Assembly (NCBI RefSeq): GCF_022539315.1
Contig: NC_066314.1
Coordinates: 52,575,180-52,639,179 of the forward strand
Direction of reading: 5' to 3'
DNA length: 64,000 nt
Source of the DNA: Serinus canaria
Taxonomy: Eukaryota > Chordata > Aves > Passeriformes > Fringillidae
In this document: in pieces, positions 25,201 to 37,505 of the stretch
Layout of the letters: the number at the start of each line of letters is the position of its first letter
How positions within the stretch are numbered: position 1 is the first letter of the stretch
Notes under the pieces: model-generated
Database searches by the model: none
The model's input: only the letters and a program-made list of their open reading frames with translations
Told to the model about the DNA's origin: nothing
Program-made: the position numbers and the translations under genes

Positions 25201-28200
25201 CTCTATAGAAGAACAGGAAAAAACCCCACCAGTAAGCAGAATGTTGCAGAAAATCTCTCAAGAACTGGGATTTTTCAACATTTTTTATTGATGTAGAGAA
25301 TTCAAGACAACTTGAGGCTTTTTCCAAAGAGGCAACAACTGTAGCTATTTGGGTTGGTTCCCATAAGCAGAGACAAAAACATTTGAGGGGAAAGCATTTG
25401 GATCCAATGCAATCACAAGCCAACTCTGGGACCTTGTGTGCAACACTCTTGCTCCATAATTCTCCAGTAGGAATTGTCTTGCTGGACAAAAATCAGGATC
25501 TGGTCCTGCCACGGAACCTTCCTTCCCAGTTATCTCAAACTGAAAAACATGGACAACAGAAGGAGAACACACTGCTGGGGAAGAGAACTCTCCTGCTTTC
25601 CCCTTCAGCGCTACAAATAACCTTGCAATTTTCTAGCAGCCAGGGGAGAATAAGACTTCTAATTTCCCAGACATTATGTTTTTTTCAGTTTCCAGCCATC
25701 CTGAGGGAGATGATGAAAGTGTGAAGTCAAAGGAATACTTTATAGTCTGCACCATGGCATGGTGCCCATGCTAGATTCTATGTGGGGTGCTTGACTTCAT
25801 GAGGGAGTCTGGCCCCACTTATCCCGGAAAATGGTCTTTCAGTTCCCTAGGTCATGTTCCTAAAATTCTTCTGGGCTGGTAGATGCTCTAGTATTCATCC
25901 TAGCAGATGTCAGCAGCACTGACATTGCCTGTCCCCTGACAGCTATATGTCATCCTATCTGGACAAGACTTTTCTTCACCTTAAAACAGACAAACAAACA
26001 AACAAAAAGCACCAAAAAGCCATGGAGATACCAGAAGCATAACGGCATCTCTAGCAGCATTAAATTCACTGTGTCTCTTTTCCAGTGCCACAGAACTTCC
26101 CATTCCACAGCAAGTCAATGCTGAGGGGCTGCTCAATGCTCCCAGGTGCTTTCACTGCAGAGGACACCCTCTGATCTTCCTGACAGGCTGTTTCTGCTGC
26201 ATCCTTGGTGTGTGAAAGTGCTGATCACCTTCTCCTGCTGATGGAATCAAGGGGAAAATCTCGGTTACCCAGTCTGGAGATTGGACAGACAGAGGTAGAA
26301 GGGACATGGATAATGCTCAAACCTGCCCCTTCCAAAATTAACACTTTGATGAATTTAATTGACATTCAACTAAAAAAGGGGATTAACGGGTATTAGACCA
26401 GGCCTGTAAAGTACTACACTTTGCTGCTGAATACTTTTTTGTATCTCTCATCTTGCTTGGAGCAATCCCTTTCCTCAGCTTCTCAAACAAACCCATAAAT
26501 GGGAGACTAACATGAAGTGTTATCCCACTAAATGGCAAAGTAGGTTTTCATATTCTTCCCTAGTACTAGGGCTCTGTTTTTGAAGGCAGAGAACTTAGCT
26601 AACCTTACTATGTCCCAGAAAATACAGAGACTTTGTTTATTGTGTCATGAAAATGAACAACACATTTTCGATGTTAAATAAACACTTATCCAAAGGTTCA
26701 GCATGACTGCTTAAAACTTCAGTAAATCAATCACTGGAGGTTAACCTTTGCTCGTGACTCTGTTTTTCTTTCCCAAAGCACTGTAACTATCAGATCTCAC
26801 AGTTACATGTTTTTTCAACATGCCACAGTCAGGAGAAATACTTACTGGAGAAATCTGGCACAGCAAAGCTTTTCCACCCAATACTCTGTGGAGCTCAATA
26901 AGTTTATGGGTTGCTGTGCTGTATCTTAAGGACATTAAAGATACAGTTTCAGATACAATCCATCTGGAAAAACACTATGAATGTGAAACCATTGAGAGTT
27001 TAGAAGATGTTAATGTTCCCTGGCACATGCATATCAGCGCAGTTCAATTACACATTTACAAGCATGCTTTCTGTCTAAATTGGCTTTGTGGAACAGATCC
27101 TAACATGTCACACTAAGGTGTTTGCAATCAAAAGGCTTATTGTGATGGTGTTTAGTGGAAGGAGATGAGAATATGAAGACACAAGAAAACATTTTCAAGG
27201 AATTGAGGCTGTGGCTCAAGGAATTGAGTGGCTGCTCTCTGCTCTGACAGAGCATATATTTTTGTACCTGCAAATCTTGGTAAGATGGGTAAACAGAAAA
27301 GTCTCATCTTAACTCAAGACCAAAATGGAAATCTGAGAAGGGCAAGGTGTTCTTATCACTTCAAGGCAGTATTTTTTGTTTGAGTTAATTCCCTCTGCCA
27401 GTCAGTACAGAAGGCTGTTCCACTCTGCCTCCACATCTGACAGAAGTGACAGCACTGCACAAATTCAAGGCAGGGAAAACACATGGGTTCAGAACAGAAG
27501 TGGAGCGCTCTCATTGATGGAAGGCTATTTTTAGAGTAGGGTAGATGATATAGCAGAGGTGGACAAGCTAGGATCCTTATCACCACACACGGCTATGACA
27601 GATAATGCTTGTTCCAGAGGGACTCTTTAAGAATCATCTCACTTCCCTGGAAATTCCTTTTTTTCTCCTCCTGAAAAATGCTAGAGCACTTTTAGTTTGG
27701 ATGAGAACCAACTGTGAGGTACTGGTACTGTGGAGAACATACCTTATGTGTCCTGCCTATCTTTTGGAGGTAATTTTCTTTTGACTAAATGTCTCAGTTT
27801 TTCATTGTCCTACAGAGATTTTCAGTGACAGGCAGACAAAAATCTCAGCACTGTTTAAGACATGTACAGCCATGTGATATGCTTTCTGTGTCTCTGCTGA
27901 ACTGCACTGTAAGCATACTCTGTGGGCCTAAAGTGTCCTCCTTCCTTGATGACTGAGGATCCCTGAAGCCCCAGTGAGCTCTTGCTGCACTCCTTATATG
28001 GCAGCTGCTGTCTTTCCTTACTCTGCCAGACCTAAGAGTCTCTTTCAGAGGTGCTGTTATCTAACACTGGAGGTGGACCTTCCTTCTGCATGCAGCAGGT
28101 ATCTGAAGTTCCTTTCTCTTGTGTGCGTCATGGCTGCTGCAATGGTTTACTTCCTCCTTCAGGTCTGCCCTTATAGGTTTCTAGGGATGATTCAGCCATT

Positions 28201-31200
28201 TCCTTGCAATATGTAACTAGGCCTGATCAGGCTTAAATGTATGTCCTGAAGATGGAGAGATACCTAAGGAGTTTAGAGGCTTACTAGTGTGTCTTACTCT
28301 GTGTTACCAACAGCATGAGGCCCTTCTCTCCACCCTCTGTGTAGAGATCCCATTTCCAGGGCCAGCCATGTGTGTGAAAATTGTATGGACACATAAAGGG
28401 AGATGCCACTTTGTCATAGCCTCTCTAAAACACTATCATCAGGCATAAAAAGTGCTATAATCTGCTTCCACATTATTTGCAAGCCCTGTAATTGGTGGGT
28501 TTCCATGCCAATGTGAAGCACAATCCATGTCTCCTCACAGCTTTATCTGGAGTTTATTTCCTTTGTGTCTGGAGGCCCTTTGATTTAGGCAACACTCAAC
28601 GTTTTTTACTAAGTGAAACTAAGTGAAAACATCTTTCAAATCCCAAGAAATTCCAGCCTACTCCTGGAGAAAATGCAAGAGGATACATGAAGTATGTACA
28701 ACTTGAAACTCAGGTGATACTAGGGATGTAAATAGGAGCCAGAAAACCCTGTGAAATTAGTTTCCTTAAGCTTAATGAAGGAAAAAGGCACAATTTACAG
28801 GAAGGTTCAGACTGAGCACCTAACCTAGCTGCTTTGTATCTCTCCACAGTGAAAACTGTCTCTCTGCTAACTAGAGGAGAAGTAAACTAAATGAGACTCA
28901 CCAAGACAAAGACATCTGTGGTCAGTCCCATTTCTCCCTGACCTGCAGGCTCTCACATTCCCAAAATCCGCAGTGTGGTGGTAGTCTGCCAGGACTGGTA
29001 GGCATATGCTTATTGCCCAAGTGAGGCTCCCAAGGCGGAAAAAAGGGCAGAGTTTTCTTTTCCACCTGCTGTGTCTTGCTGCCATGCAGCCCCTCCACCC
29101 TCTATGGGGGTGTCCAGGGCAATCCCCAGAGCACCAAACCTAACTGATCCCATCCAAATTGCGTCTTGGATGGCAGGAATTTTGGATGACAAATATCTTC
29201 AGGCTTAAAATAAATCTGCTGAAAAAACATGTAGGTGGGTAAGATGCTGATTTCCTTGCAGTTGCTACTGGGATGCTCTGGTTATGGATGTTGGCATCCC
29301 CACAACCCAGCAACAATTGCTGCTCACTCAAGACCAATATGGAAAATCCCCGAGTTCTGCTACAGGACTTTCCCTTTTCTCCATCTCTAAGCAATATCCA
29401 CCAAATCCAGGCTACTGCAAAACCACTATGGCTGTGGTAGTCTTCTGGTTAATTAGCTAAATTATTTCCTCCATTTTTTGAGGTAAACCACTAACCCAAG
29501 GCAATTGTGTGCAGTGTTACTGGTTTGAGCCTCACCCTAGAAAATCTTCAGAGAGGTGTTAATATACATTGTGTCTTCCACTAGTAATGGCAAAATGGGC
29601 TGTGGTGGGTGACATGGGAGCGCCTGTCACCCCTCCCTGCTTGCTCTGTGGGCATGCAGTTGCCTGCAGCCTGGAGCACAGACACAGCCCCTTCAGTGAG
29701 TGCCCTGCATGGACAACTCCAGCAGTTCCTTTGAAAATTGCCGCTGAAAGAAAGGGATTGACCTTGAAGGTACTACTTTGCTTCACTCAGAGACGGATAT
29801 TTTAGACTCATCCCTTTCAAAGGAAATCTGCAAACAAATGATTGTTTTCTCCAGCCATGCAGCAAAGTCCTGTTTGAAGCAATTTGCCCCTGAGGCAGAA
29901 CATATAAAAGATACATGCCAGTTACAACCAGCGGCACCTTGCTGGGTATAAACCACGCCAGCAGCGTTGGATCCCTGGGGCTGAAGAGTGACTCACTAAC
30001 AATGTTTATCTTTCATTATGATGCAGGTTTGGTTCATTCATTGCCTAACTATTATGTCACTAATTAGAGACCCTTAAATGACTAGTACAGGAGATATTCT
30101 CAACAGCTTGTTGGGCATGGGGGGAGTGAGAAACAGGTCAGAGACTAGATGTGGCCTAGCTTTTGAATGGCAGGAGAGTTGGGAGCATCAGGATCAAAAA
30201 CTTCTTGTCTGGGGGTCTCTTCCTCAGCTGCTACAAAAAGAAACGTGTTTCTTGCTAGGCTGTGGACTGCAGAGGCAATGCTTTGCCACAGATGGCTTAT
30301 TCTGCACTTATTGCTCATATGGGCAGGGAAACAGAAGCAGGCAAAAAACTGCATCCTTTTAGAGCCAAATCATTCTTATAAAGAAAGCAACCATCAGAAC
30401 TAATATCAATACCCTCTGTGGGCAAAGTGGCAATGCTCTATGCTGGCTGAGTAGAGAATGGCAAAAAACCAAGTTCCCTGGAGGAAAATCTGCTCTTTGA
30501 CAAGGTAGCACTTTATTAGTCTTTTGTAAATATGTCTGGTCTCAGCCCTCAGTAGACATGAGGTCTCCTAGCATTCTTCTAGGCAAAAACAGCTAAGTGT
30601 TCAGCACATTGTATGTTCTCTGCTTCTTACCCACTCCAAAATGAGTATAGAACCAATAATTCTAAAAAAAAAAGGGCTTAAAAAACCTCACCATAGATGT
30701 CCATAGCATCTAAATTTATGAAAGCTACTAGGTGGAACAGTCTAAACTACTCACATGGAAACACCCATGAAAGAAGGCAGTTCAGCTTGGAAGCAGAGTG
30801 CCTGAAAGAATGAACTTGAGGACGTTGAAAAAGCAGGCATCAGAATGTCAGTCCTTCACGTTTGCAATTTGCAAACAAACATAACAGGGAAGGGGAGGAC
30901 TCTCTGCTCACAGTGAAGCAACTGTTACAGAAGAGGCACAGCAGTGCCAAGAATCCCAAGTCCAAGGCACTTGCACCTCCCTGTGAAGCAGATGTACATC
31001 CAGGTGCCCTGTGTGCATGCCCCATTGCACGGAGCTGTGGCACTTACAAGTGAGTGATTGCACACAGCAAGCTGGAAGTGGGGCTTGTCATGGTCAGCAT
31101 TTGATGAGACTTGTTTCAGATGCCACTGTGTCTCCTGCATCTCTCTTTCAGCCACGGCATTTCATATTGATACTCCTCTCCAAAGCACTTAGAAATTAAA

Positions 31201-31592
31201 ATATTTAATGATTAGTTACTGTTAGTTAGTGTTTAACCCATTGGTTTTGCTTTTTCCTTTTTTAGTGTACCACTCTGCTTCACATGTTTTGCAGTGGAAC
31301 CAGCTGTGCCCTCCTTTCACTAAGCCCTTGGATCTTGGCATTCACTAGAAACATTTTCCAGCTGTGAGATGAAAGGTAAAAGGTTTAAAATGATATAGTG
31401 GACAGTAGACATCTGAAACAGTTTATTTACAGTGAATCTGACATCATCCCTGCTAAATACCACAGGTTATAGTAAAACCTTTGAGTGTAACAACATGACA
31501 ACTTATTTTGGAAATTATAAAAATGGGACACCTGGAATCTGAATTATTTTGGCTGTGTTGCCTGGCAGTGGGCAATGCCCACTTTTGTTCAT
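22209..31592. other. Unique non-coding DNA
   Basis: About 9.4 kb without a supportable gene or clear repeat. A short (CAAA)n patch is present near 25990-26006. The longest frame, 113 codons at 25383-25724, overlaps opposite-strand frames and has no recognisable domain. Confidence 0.55.
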
Positions 31593-31690
31593 AGGGTCCT
31601 AGAATATTCTGACTCAACCAGCCCACCTACATGCTGCCTAGAACCCAGCAAAGGAAGCACTGGGCAGCAGCCATTGTCCAATCCTCTAGG
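31593..31690 (-). mobile_element. Possible degraded CR1 fragment, reversed
   Basis: The start (CATAG...CCTAGAATATTCTGA) resembles the reverse complement of the CR1 3' end, and ATTGTCCAATCCTCT near the end resembles a more internal CR1 stretch with a deletion between them. The match is weak and judged by eye only. Confidence 0.35.
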
Positions 31691-32608
31691 TAACCCTTCT
31701 GTCATGATTATTTACTAATCAATGTGACAACTGTATAGAATCATCCTGCTTAGGGGTCCATGCCCTTTCATCCATGTATTGTCTTTCCAAAAGTACTTCT
31801 CTCTTGGAATTGTAAACTCACTAGACCTTCATCAAGGAAACACTCCTTCTTCCCCCTCATCTGCCTCTCTTCTTGCCCCATTTGGTGGTTTATTTGTCTC
31901 TGAGTCCTCTTGTTTCAGCTGCTCATATCAAGAATGGTAATATTTTCATTACAGCTAATTACACCCCACCTACTCATGCCTTTTAAATAGCTCATACACA
32001 GCATGCCTTTTCAGTAGCTGGAGCAAAAACCATTCCAACAGGTAAAATATTACTGTAGGCTCAAATGAGCCTTGGAACAGTGCAGTGCTCTATGAAATTG
32101 TATAGGACAGAGTAGCTAGTGTCTTCAGCTGAATTAATTAGACTTCAATATAAAAGGTTGGATGTGGGTGCGTTGGAAACCACAAGCCCAGGTTCCCCAG
32201 CTCACTTTAGCTGCACACTTATTTGACACCATCTCCCAGTAGTCCAGGGTGCTTCAGATCCCAAGGTGTTTAAAATATAAACTCAAATTATCCTGAAGTT
32301 CAAGGTATCTAATGACCAAATAGAGAAAAACTCAGCAGTGCTATTTCTGTTGCTTGGTCCCAAGCCCAGCATGTGGTTCAAAGATATATCTTAGTAAGTT
32401 TGCTTTTGGTGTGAAAACCTCAGTTCCAGTCAGCAGGAATCCTTCACTCTGGGAGGCATGTTAGTCCTTCTCTCTGCTGCTCAACTCTGGTTCAGGCCAT
32501 CTTCAGTCTTAGCAGAGTGTAAAATATCAGTCAGAAGAGTTATGGAAAGGACAAGAGGAGGTGCAACGGGAGCCTCTCAGAAATAAGCCTTTGACAGCAT
32601 AAGTGACC
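31691..32608. other. Unique non-coding DNA
   Basis: No gene or repeat is recognised between the weak CR1 fragment and the first LTR of the cluster. Confidence 0.5.
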
Positions 32609-32613
32609 ATTCA

Positions 32614-33990
32614 TGTTATGAATAAAAAAGGGTTACCCATTTTTTTAAAGGCTGTAGAATTACAAGTTGAGCCAGTTCTGGCAGAGAAGAGTTCTTTGTT
32701 AGCTTCATGTTAAGAGACCTGTTAAGAGTCAGTCGTTAACTCACTATTGTTGAGAATTCCCCTTTTTGTCAGTACCACCATTCTTGCTGCCAGGAGGATG
32801 GCATTCCCCTAGATGATGAAAGGAGGAAATATTGGAGTTGATGTGCAAATAACCTTGGACCCAGAATGACACAAGAGAGCCCCCCCCCATCCCCCCCACC
32901 CCGCCTGAAACCTAGCAAGGGACTCCTAAAAACAATGAGTCAACACAGAATTGAGAGATCAGAGTGATGTCTGGACGTGAGGAACAGAGTCCAGAGTCTG
33001 CTGGGACCCTTTTTTGCCTCTCACCCTAACCTTAAAAGATGTCGGCTGGACAGATGGCCTCAAATGTCAAACCAGAAAACTGGGAATCCCTGGTGCTCTG
33101 GTGAGGACATAACCCCCAGCTCTGCCCACAGACTAGTGGACAAAGCTGCACTTATCCTCCTCCTCCGTGCCACCCTTGGGAGCAGCGGTGGCGTGACTGT
33201 GGACCTGCCAGATCTCTCTACCTGACCTGATCACTTTTAATAAAGGCATTAATGTTATGAGTAAAAAAAAGAGTTACCCGTTTTTTTTAAGAGAAGGGAT
33301 TGCAGATTTTAAAGTTAAGCTGGGAACTGATCGCTGGCCAAGAGTTCTTTTGTTAGTTAAATGTTGTAATCACCTGTTGAGTATCGTTGAGTATCGATGT
33401 TTAATCCTCTATTGCAGAGAATTCTTTTTTTTTCAGTACCACCCTTGCCTGCTGCCAAGAGGATGACACCCCCTCCCCTCCGATGGTGGGGAGGGAGGGA
33501 GAATTTACATCTCAGGAGACATGCAAATTTAACTCAAAACCCAGACTGCATTGGGACAAGACCCTCACCAAATCCTGGAATATACCCCAAAAGAGACGAG
33601 CCAAAGCAGAATTGAGAGGTCAGGGTGGTGTTTGGACAGCAGGGGCAAGGTCAGAAGCCAGCAGAGACACTGAGAACCTCGGTCACTCCTCGCCCCAACT
33701 GAAACGAAGTCAGTCGGACCCAGGACCCCCCTGGACCAACAAACCAAACTGAAGCTGGGGTATACCCTCTCTGCCCTTGTGAGGACAGGACTCCTGGCTC
33801 TGCCCCTAGGGGACAGAGCTTCCCTTTCCTCCTCTTCCGAGTCACTGCTGGGAGCAGCAGCAGGAACCCTCGGACCTGCCAACAACCCCTTCTGAGCTGA
33901 TCAGTTTTAATAAAACTAAAAAGGGGAAAGATCTCCTGCCCTTTTTATTTCAGTTAAAAAGGAGAAAGATCTTCTGCCCTATTTATTTCA
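32614..33990 (+). mobile_element. Family A solo LTR (A1), split by a nested copy
   Basis: The left part (32614-33252) starts TGTTATGAAT and contains an AATAAA signal at 33239-33244. The remaining 3' end (about 33953-33990) ends CCCTATTTATTTCA, matching the end of copy A4. The complete outer unit is flanked by a perfect 5-bp duplication, attca (32609-32613 and 33991-33995). Copy A2 is inserted inside it at 33253-33952. A 5-bp duplication suggests an ERVL-type integrase. No internal retroviral sequence remains. The A1 copy contains C-rich runs near 32881-32904. Confidence 0.88.
33253..33952 (+). mobile_element. Family A solo LTR (A2), nested inside A1
   Basis: This 700-bp copy starts TGTTATGAGT and ends CTTTTTATTTCA, with AATAAA at 33909-33914. 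It lies near the 3' end of A1 in the same orientation. The bases on either side, attaa (33248-33252) and gttaa (33953-33957), match at 4 of 5 and fit a 5-bp target duplication made from A1 sequence. It must be younger than A1. Confidence 0.88.
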
Positions 33991-34081
33991 ATTCAGGTCT
34001 ATAATCTAAGTTGACAACATGGATTGCTGTCACAAAAGAGAAAACTGAAACTATGTGTTTTCAGATTGTGGAGCCTAATCT

Positions 34082-34710
34082 TGTAGTATATAGTAGAGAT
34101 TATTCATGCTGTGTATGTATATAAAATTTTTGTGAGATCTAACTCATGTCTTTGACCACCCTGGCTGGGAGCAGAGTCTTATTTCTATTCAGTTAGTTCC
34201 CGGACATCGTCAAGATAATATCAAGTCTGTTAATGTACGAATGAAACCTTCCTGGGCCATGAGTGCTGATTTTCCAGGAATGTCTGAGCCGATGACAAGA
34301 ACTTGCACCTGGGAAGATTGCATCTACCAACTCAAGCACCGGCATCACTCCATTACATGTGAAAGAAGGCTATTCTGAAGAAGTCCAGACAGCCACCTGG
34401 ACCTCTGGACTGGCTATGGCTATTTCTGCATCTGTATGGTCCCAGTTATACATGTGAAGAGACACAAAAGAACCTTCTGTCATTTCTGCCTCAGGCAGAA
34501 TAAACGGGATATAAGCTAGGGGCATGAAGCAGTCCGAGTGAACTGCTGAATAGATGCTGGCACTCTGTCAGTCGGATCCAGGTTCACCCAGCAACAACTT
34601 CCGCTGACTTGGCTGAGGTGGTTTTTTTCTGAAATTCTATTTTTGTTGTTGATCTAATAAATCTTTGTTATTTTTTTTTAATTTGGCTGCTGATTTGATA
34701 ATTTATAACA
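34082..34710 (+). mobile_element. Family B solo LTR (B1)
   Basis: This 629-bp block starts TGTAGTATATAG, has AATAAA at 34656-34661 and ends ATTTATAACA. It aligns along its whole length with the copies at 39648-40280 (plus) and 37506-38702 (minus). Flanking atct and attt match at 3 of 4 bases, fitting a degraded 4-bp target duplication of ERV1 type. No internal region can be identified beyond it. Confidence 0.82.
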
Positions 34711-36097
34711 ATTTGGTCAGAGGGGTCCCAATTCCAGATTGACAGTAGACAGCTCCCCACCTCCCCCGTGGTGCACCTCTCACTTACAGGTCACCAGCTG
34801 GGATTTGGGCAAGAGAGGGTTGCTCAGCATAATGAGGCTTCCCAAAACTTAAAAGAGCAGTGACCTGGAGGTCAGCCCCCAATCTGCAGGCTCAGAAGAG
34901 GATGTGGGGGCAAGAAGGCCTCAACCTCATGCTGCCTTTGGCAGAGCATCATGTTTGGAGGGGAAAGCTATAGGACACAAACCTGTAGGAAGATCAGGAG
35001 GCTCCCCATAACTCCAGCCCAGCCCACGGATGGCAAATAGTGGTTTCTAAGGACTTTATGTGGCTGCTACTAACTGATTATTCTATTGTAAAAATGCTCC
35101 CTTTGGTTCAGAGCCAAGAACTGAGCCGAAGCAGAGAGACAGTGCTCAAGTCTGGGAAGGAAGGATGGGGGAGGTAACCTAAATCCCCACATTTATCAGT
35201 AGAGCTGCTCTCAGGTGCTCTTCTCTGCAGTGCTGCAGGCAAGGAGCACCCTTATTTTGTGAGCTGCCAGGCAGACAGCCATGGTGTACAAGCTCCTCTG
35301 GGCTCACCTGCACTTTCTGTCTGTTTCTCAGCTCGATGTTCATGCTATAGCTTTTCTGAGGTTCATGGGGAGACTCAGGCCAAGCAAGACCAGATGGAAT
35401 TTATTGAGAGGAGGTTTGTGACTGTCCGTCTGATTAAAAATTGAGAGACTTGTGAGTTACTGATGTGAAAAATGTTTTTCCAGGAATGCTTGTGCTGATC
35501 CTGTTAATCACACATGTACAGTGATATGTTTAACATAATTGGCTCTCCACTATTTTTCCCAATAGAGAAAAGTGAGTATTTCGACACTGGACTGTCACAT
35601 TATGCTCATTTGCATTAAAAAAACACAAAAAAAAGGTTTGTGTTCCCTCTCACTTAAAAGGAAAGAAACCACAACTGTGCCTCAGTTTCTCTTCAGAGTG
35701 GAATAAGAAACAAGGACAAAGAGATATGGTAGCTTGCTAAAAGCTTCCCGAGTGGTCAATAGAAGATGTTAAACCAAGGCTAAATTTCTTGACTCTCATT
35801 CAAGTACCTTTCCATGGGATCTTACTATCTTCACTGACTATATTACTTTTTAAAAAATAACTTTCATATTTAAAGGATATGTGAATTGGATCTTGGTTAC
35901 TTAAACTGAAAAAAAAACCCCAAAAACTAAACCATAAAGGAGGCTAGATATGATAGTGAAACAGCAATGAAGTCAAAAGAAAATGCATGGTTCAAACCAT
36001 CATATTAGGATCATATTAGGATGCAAAATGTAAGTGATCTGTTCAGAAAAAAAAAGGAGGATTGACTAGCATATTCTAAATTATCAGAGGTTGAAAT
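34711..36097. other. Unique sequence between LTRs B1 and B2
   Basis: No gene is recognised. The 5' part (34740-35240) is more G+C-rich than its surroundings, but I could not match it to retroviral internal sequence. A perfect 11-bp tandem duplication (CATATTAGGAT) is at 36001-36022. Confidence 0.5.
36001..36022. repeat. Perfect 11-bp tandem duplication
   Basis: CATATTAGGAT occurs twice head to tail. It is a small slippage-type duplication. Confidence 0.9.
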
Positions 36098-36731
36098 TGT
36101 AATATATGTTATGAAATAATTCATGCTTTTAGGGAGAATGTGTTTTATAAGTTTCTAAAATCCAAACGAGCCTCGGACCGCAAGCAGCCCAGAGGCAAAC
36201 GTCTACTTTGGAATCTCGAAATTCCTGAAGGCAGCAGGAGAACAATACCCAGTATACTTATGAATAGATGTGGCCAGCGATGACTGACGCTCTCCGGAGT
36301 AATCAGAAGACGCCCAAGGATGATCATCGCCCAGCTGATACCATCAATCGAGATAGCAGAAGTTGCCAGAAATATACATCTGAATACGTGACTTCCCCTG
36401 ACACAATCAACACCGGCTACTGCTCAGGAAACAGCAATTGTCCACCTCTCCACAGTGAAAGAAACTTTCATGCATATGCAGAGTTACAAAAGAAATTGGG
36501 TCTCCTCTGCCTCAGGCACAAAAAACTGTAATAAATGGCCCCGTAAGAAGTGGCCCTCATGAACAGAGGGAGATCTGATGTAATAGAGGTCAGATCTAGG
36601 TTCACCCAGTGCTGATCCTGGGCTTGACACTGTCTCTTTGGCTGTGGGTTTTTGAGGACTGTATTTTGGTTGTGGAAAATAAAATCTTTCCAAATTTGAT
36701 AATTTGGCTTTTCGATTGATCATTTAGAACA
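36098..36731 (+). mobile_element. Family B solo LTR (B2), divergent subfamily
   Basis: This 634-bp block starts TGTAATATATG and ends CATTTAGAACA. The similarity to B1 and B4 is clearest at the start, in the TCTGCCTCAGGCA-like block and in the GGTTCACCCAG to AATAAA-bearing 3' quarter; the middle differs. Flanks aaat and aaaa match at 3 of 4 bases. Length and both ends agree with the other B copies, so I call it an older or distinct subfamily. Confidence 0.7.
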
Positions 36732-37505
36732 AAAACAAGAAGCATGGATTCCTTTACATGTTCTTCTCCTGAGACTGCAAAGACGAATATTGATATAATT
36801 ACATCAGCAGAAATGAGCCCCAACAAAAGTGAATTGCAGTTTTCGTGCAGTTTGTTATTTAGCCATTCTGAAAAACTGAGTGGTAAATTGCATCAGTCAT
36901 TGAACCAAATGTTACATCTGAGTTTAAAGAAATGCAGAATATCATGAAACTAAAATAACTTTAGTAGCAGAGATGACTAATAGGGCCAGTCAAATCTGAT
37001 AATGCAGGACACAGGAGGATATAAACAGATACCTCTCAGCACTGGGAAGGTGTGGCAACCCTTTATACCCCGTCTGAAAGGGTGGAGGGAATAGATTTTC
37101 CTATTTCATGATAAGTTGCACTAATCTTAAACCAAATTCCATTGACATTGACAGAGGAAATGTGGGTAAATTTTTGAGTAAGAGACATAAATGCTCTTTG
37201 TATTGCCCCAGTCAGGGGGAAATGCTTGACCAATGCTCTACTGGTGGTGGACTGGACATGTAAACAAAGGTAGGACATGCTCAGAGAGCTTCTTGCTTTC
37301 ATACCTACCTGGAAGTGATGTTTTTCTTTGAAGTTATGTACCCCTGATCTAGGTATATTTGGGCCAATGAAGCAATATTACCAGTATGAACTAATATTAA
37401 TATTACTGAGCTTGAGGTCTGAGTCCAAGATAAATAAAAATAAAATTATATTTCTTTCCCCTCCTGTATTAAGGCATTAGTGAGGACCAATTCACAAGAA
37501 AGCAA
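36732..37505. other. Unique sequence between LTRs B2 and B3
   Basis: AT-rich, with no recognised gene or repeat. Confidence 0.5.

Noticed and set aside
33241..33260. Head-to-tail tandem LTR duplication of family A
   Set aside because: The stranded 3' tail of A1 at 33953-33990 and the two sets of flanking duplications show a nested insertion instead.
34711..34740. TTTGGTCAGAGGGG just after LTR B1, considered as a primer-binding site starting an internal retroviral region
   Set aside because: The bases atct/attt around B1 fit a 4-bp target duplication seen with the other B copies, and no retroviral coding sequence follows, so a solo LTR is simpler.
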